A stretch of 64,000 nt of DNA from Achromobacter sp. AONIH1 (GTDB taxonomy: Bacteria; Pseudomonadota; Gammaproteobacteria; Burkholderiales; Burkholderiaceae_B): the NCBI RefSeq assembly GCF_002902905.1, contig NZ_CP026124.1:868001-932000 (forward strand), written 5' to 3'. The notes under the pieces are model-generated. The model was not told where the DNA came from. It made no database searches and saw only the letters and a program-made list of their open reading frames with translations. How positions within the stretch are numbered: the first letter of the stretch is position 1; every line of letters begins with the position of its first letter. Below are positions 63,662 through 64,000 of the stretch, one piece after another. The position numbers and the translations under genes are program-made.

Positions 63662-64000
63662 TCATGCCTGGGCCTCGGCTTGCGCGGCGCGCGCGGTCTT
63701 GCGGTTCGCCAGCTGGCCGGCGATGCTGCGGCCGGCGATATAGCCGAAGGTCAGCGCCGGGCCCAGCGTGATGCCCGCGCCGGGATAGTTGCCGCCCATG
63801 ATGCTGCAGGCGTCGTTGCCCACCGCGTACAGGCCGTCGATGGCCGCGCCGCCGGCATCGGTCACGCGCCCCTCGGCGTCGACCTTCAGGCCGGCGAAGG
63901 TGCCGATGTCGCCGATCATGACCTTGATCGCGTAGTACGGTCCCTGTTCGATGGGCGCCACGCAGGGATTGGGGCCGTGCAGCGCATCGCCCTGGTAACG
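63662..64000 (-). CDS. FAD-dependent 3-ketosteroid dehydrogenase/fumarate reductase-type flavoprotein (C-terminus)
   Basis: The last 112 residues of a larger protein that continues past the right edge; I see the frame open from 64000. 'GDIGTFAGLKVDAEGRVTDA', 'IDGLYAVGNDACSIMGGNYP' and 'GAGITLGPALTFGYIAGRSI' form the conserved C-terminal FAD-binding end of the 3-oxosteroid dehydrogenase / flavocytochrome c family. The N-terminal Rossmann part lies outside. It is the first gene seen of the catabolic cluster and presumably acts with the SDR on the compound imported by the ABC system. Confidence 0.88.
   Translation of the reverse strand, partial: RYQGDALHGPNPCVAPIEQGPYYAIKVMIGDIGTFAGLKVDAEGRVTDAGGAAIDGLYAVGNDACSIMGGNYPGAGITLGPALTFGYIAGRSIAGQLANRKTARAAQAEAQA

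Overview
The window is high-GC DNA of a betaproteobacterium of the Bordetella/Achromobacter (Alcaligenaceae) type. Signs are a Bug-type tricarboxylate-binding protein beside an amidohydrolase and a LysR regulator, three DUF4148 secreted proteins, System II (ResB/CcsB) cytochrome c assembly, the order aroK-aroB-dgt with a divergent PBP1A gene, and ssb and uvrA flanking an MFS gene. No tRNA, rRNA, CRISPR array, phage or insertion sequence was seen. The assignment to a genus is inference.

Layout. Bases 1-4043 hold the end of a polysaccharide (O-antigen-like) operon on the minus strand: a WecA-type initiating transferase, two glycosyltransferases and a Wzm/Wzt-type ABC exporter, in visibly more AT-rich DNA than the rest. 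4493-7463: a CoxG-like protein and two transporters. 7492-12703: clsB and a YbhP-like nuclease, then fmdB-DUF502-aspS. 13044-14327: an antiporter. 14542-19063: a tightly packed four-gene minus-strand operon encoding a sterol-desaturase-type hydroxylase, a fatty acid desaturase, a ketoacyl synthase III fused to a heme-oxygenase-like (HDO/TenA-like) domain, and an unrecognised 298-residue protein. This is the best candidate for an undescribed lipid or natural-product pathway. 19207-23422: a DapA-family aldolase, free methionine sulfoxide reductase, an aminotransferase and ubiA.

23531-32829: small secreted proteins, a saccharopine-dehydrogenase-like enzyme, the glcC/glcB pair with two operator sites, a TetR gene with a twin operator controlling a 37-residue membrane microprotein and probably a cysteine hydrolase, and a second TetR gene beside two tandem DUF4148 genes whose upstream regions carry related palindromes. 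33058-35307: two LPS-type genes, followed by an unusual six-fold 11-12 bp phased array of DnaA-box-like repeats next to ssb.

35645-57061 is mostly core metabolism and envelope: ssb, an MFS gene, uvrA, a GST, a LysR/Bug/M20 cluster, dgt-aroB-aroK, PBP1A, cyaY/lptM, ccsB-resB-cytochrome c, engB-hemB. 57069-64000 is an EamA transporter, then a branched-chain-amino-acid-type ABC importer (with LivM fused to LivG), an SDR enzyme and the end of a flavoprotein dehydrogenase. This last group reads as one uptake-plus-catabolism cluster.

A stop-codon-abutting intergenic repeat occurs three times (after aspS, the aminotransferase and the M20 hydrolase), always in the same orientation relative to the preceding gene.
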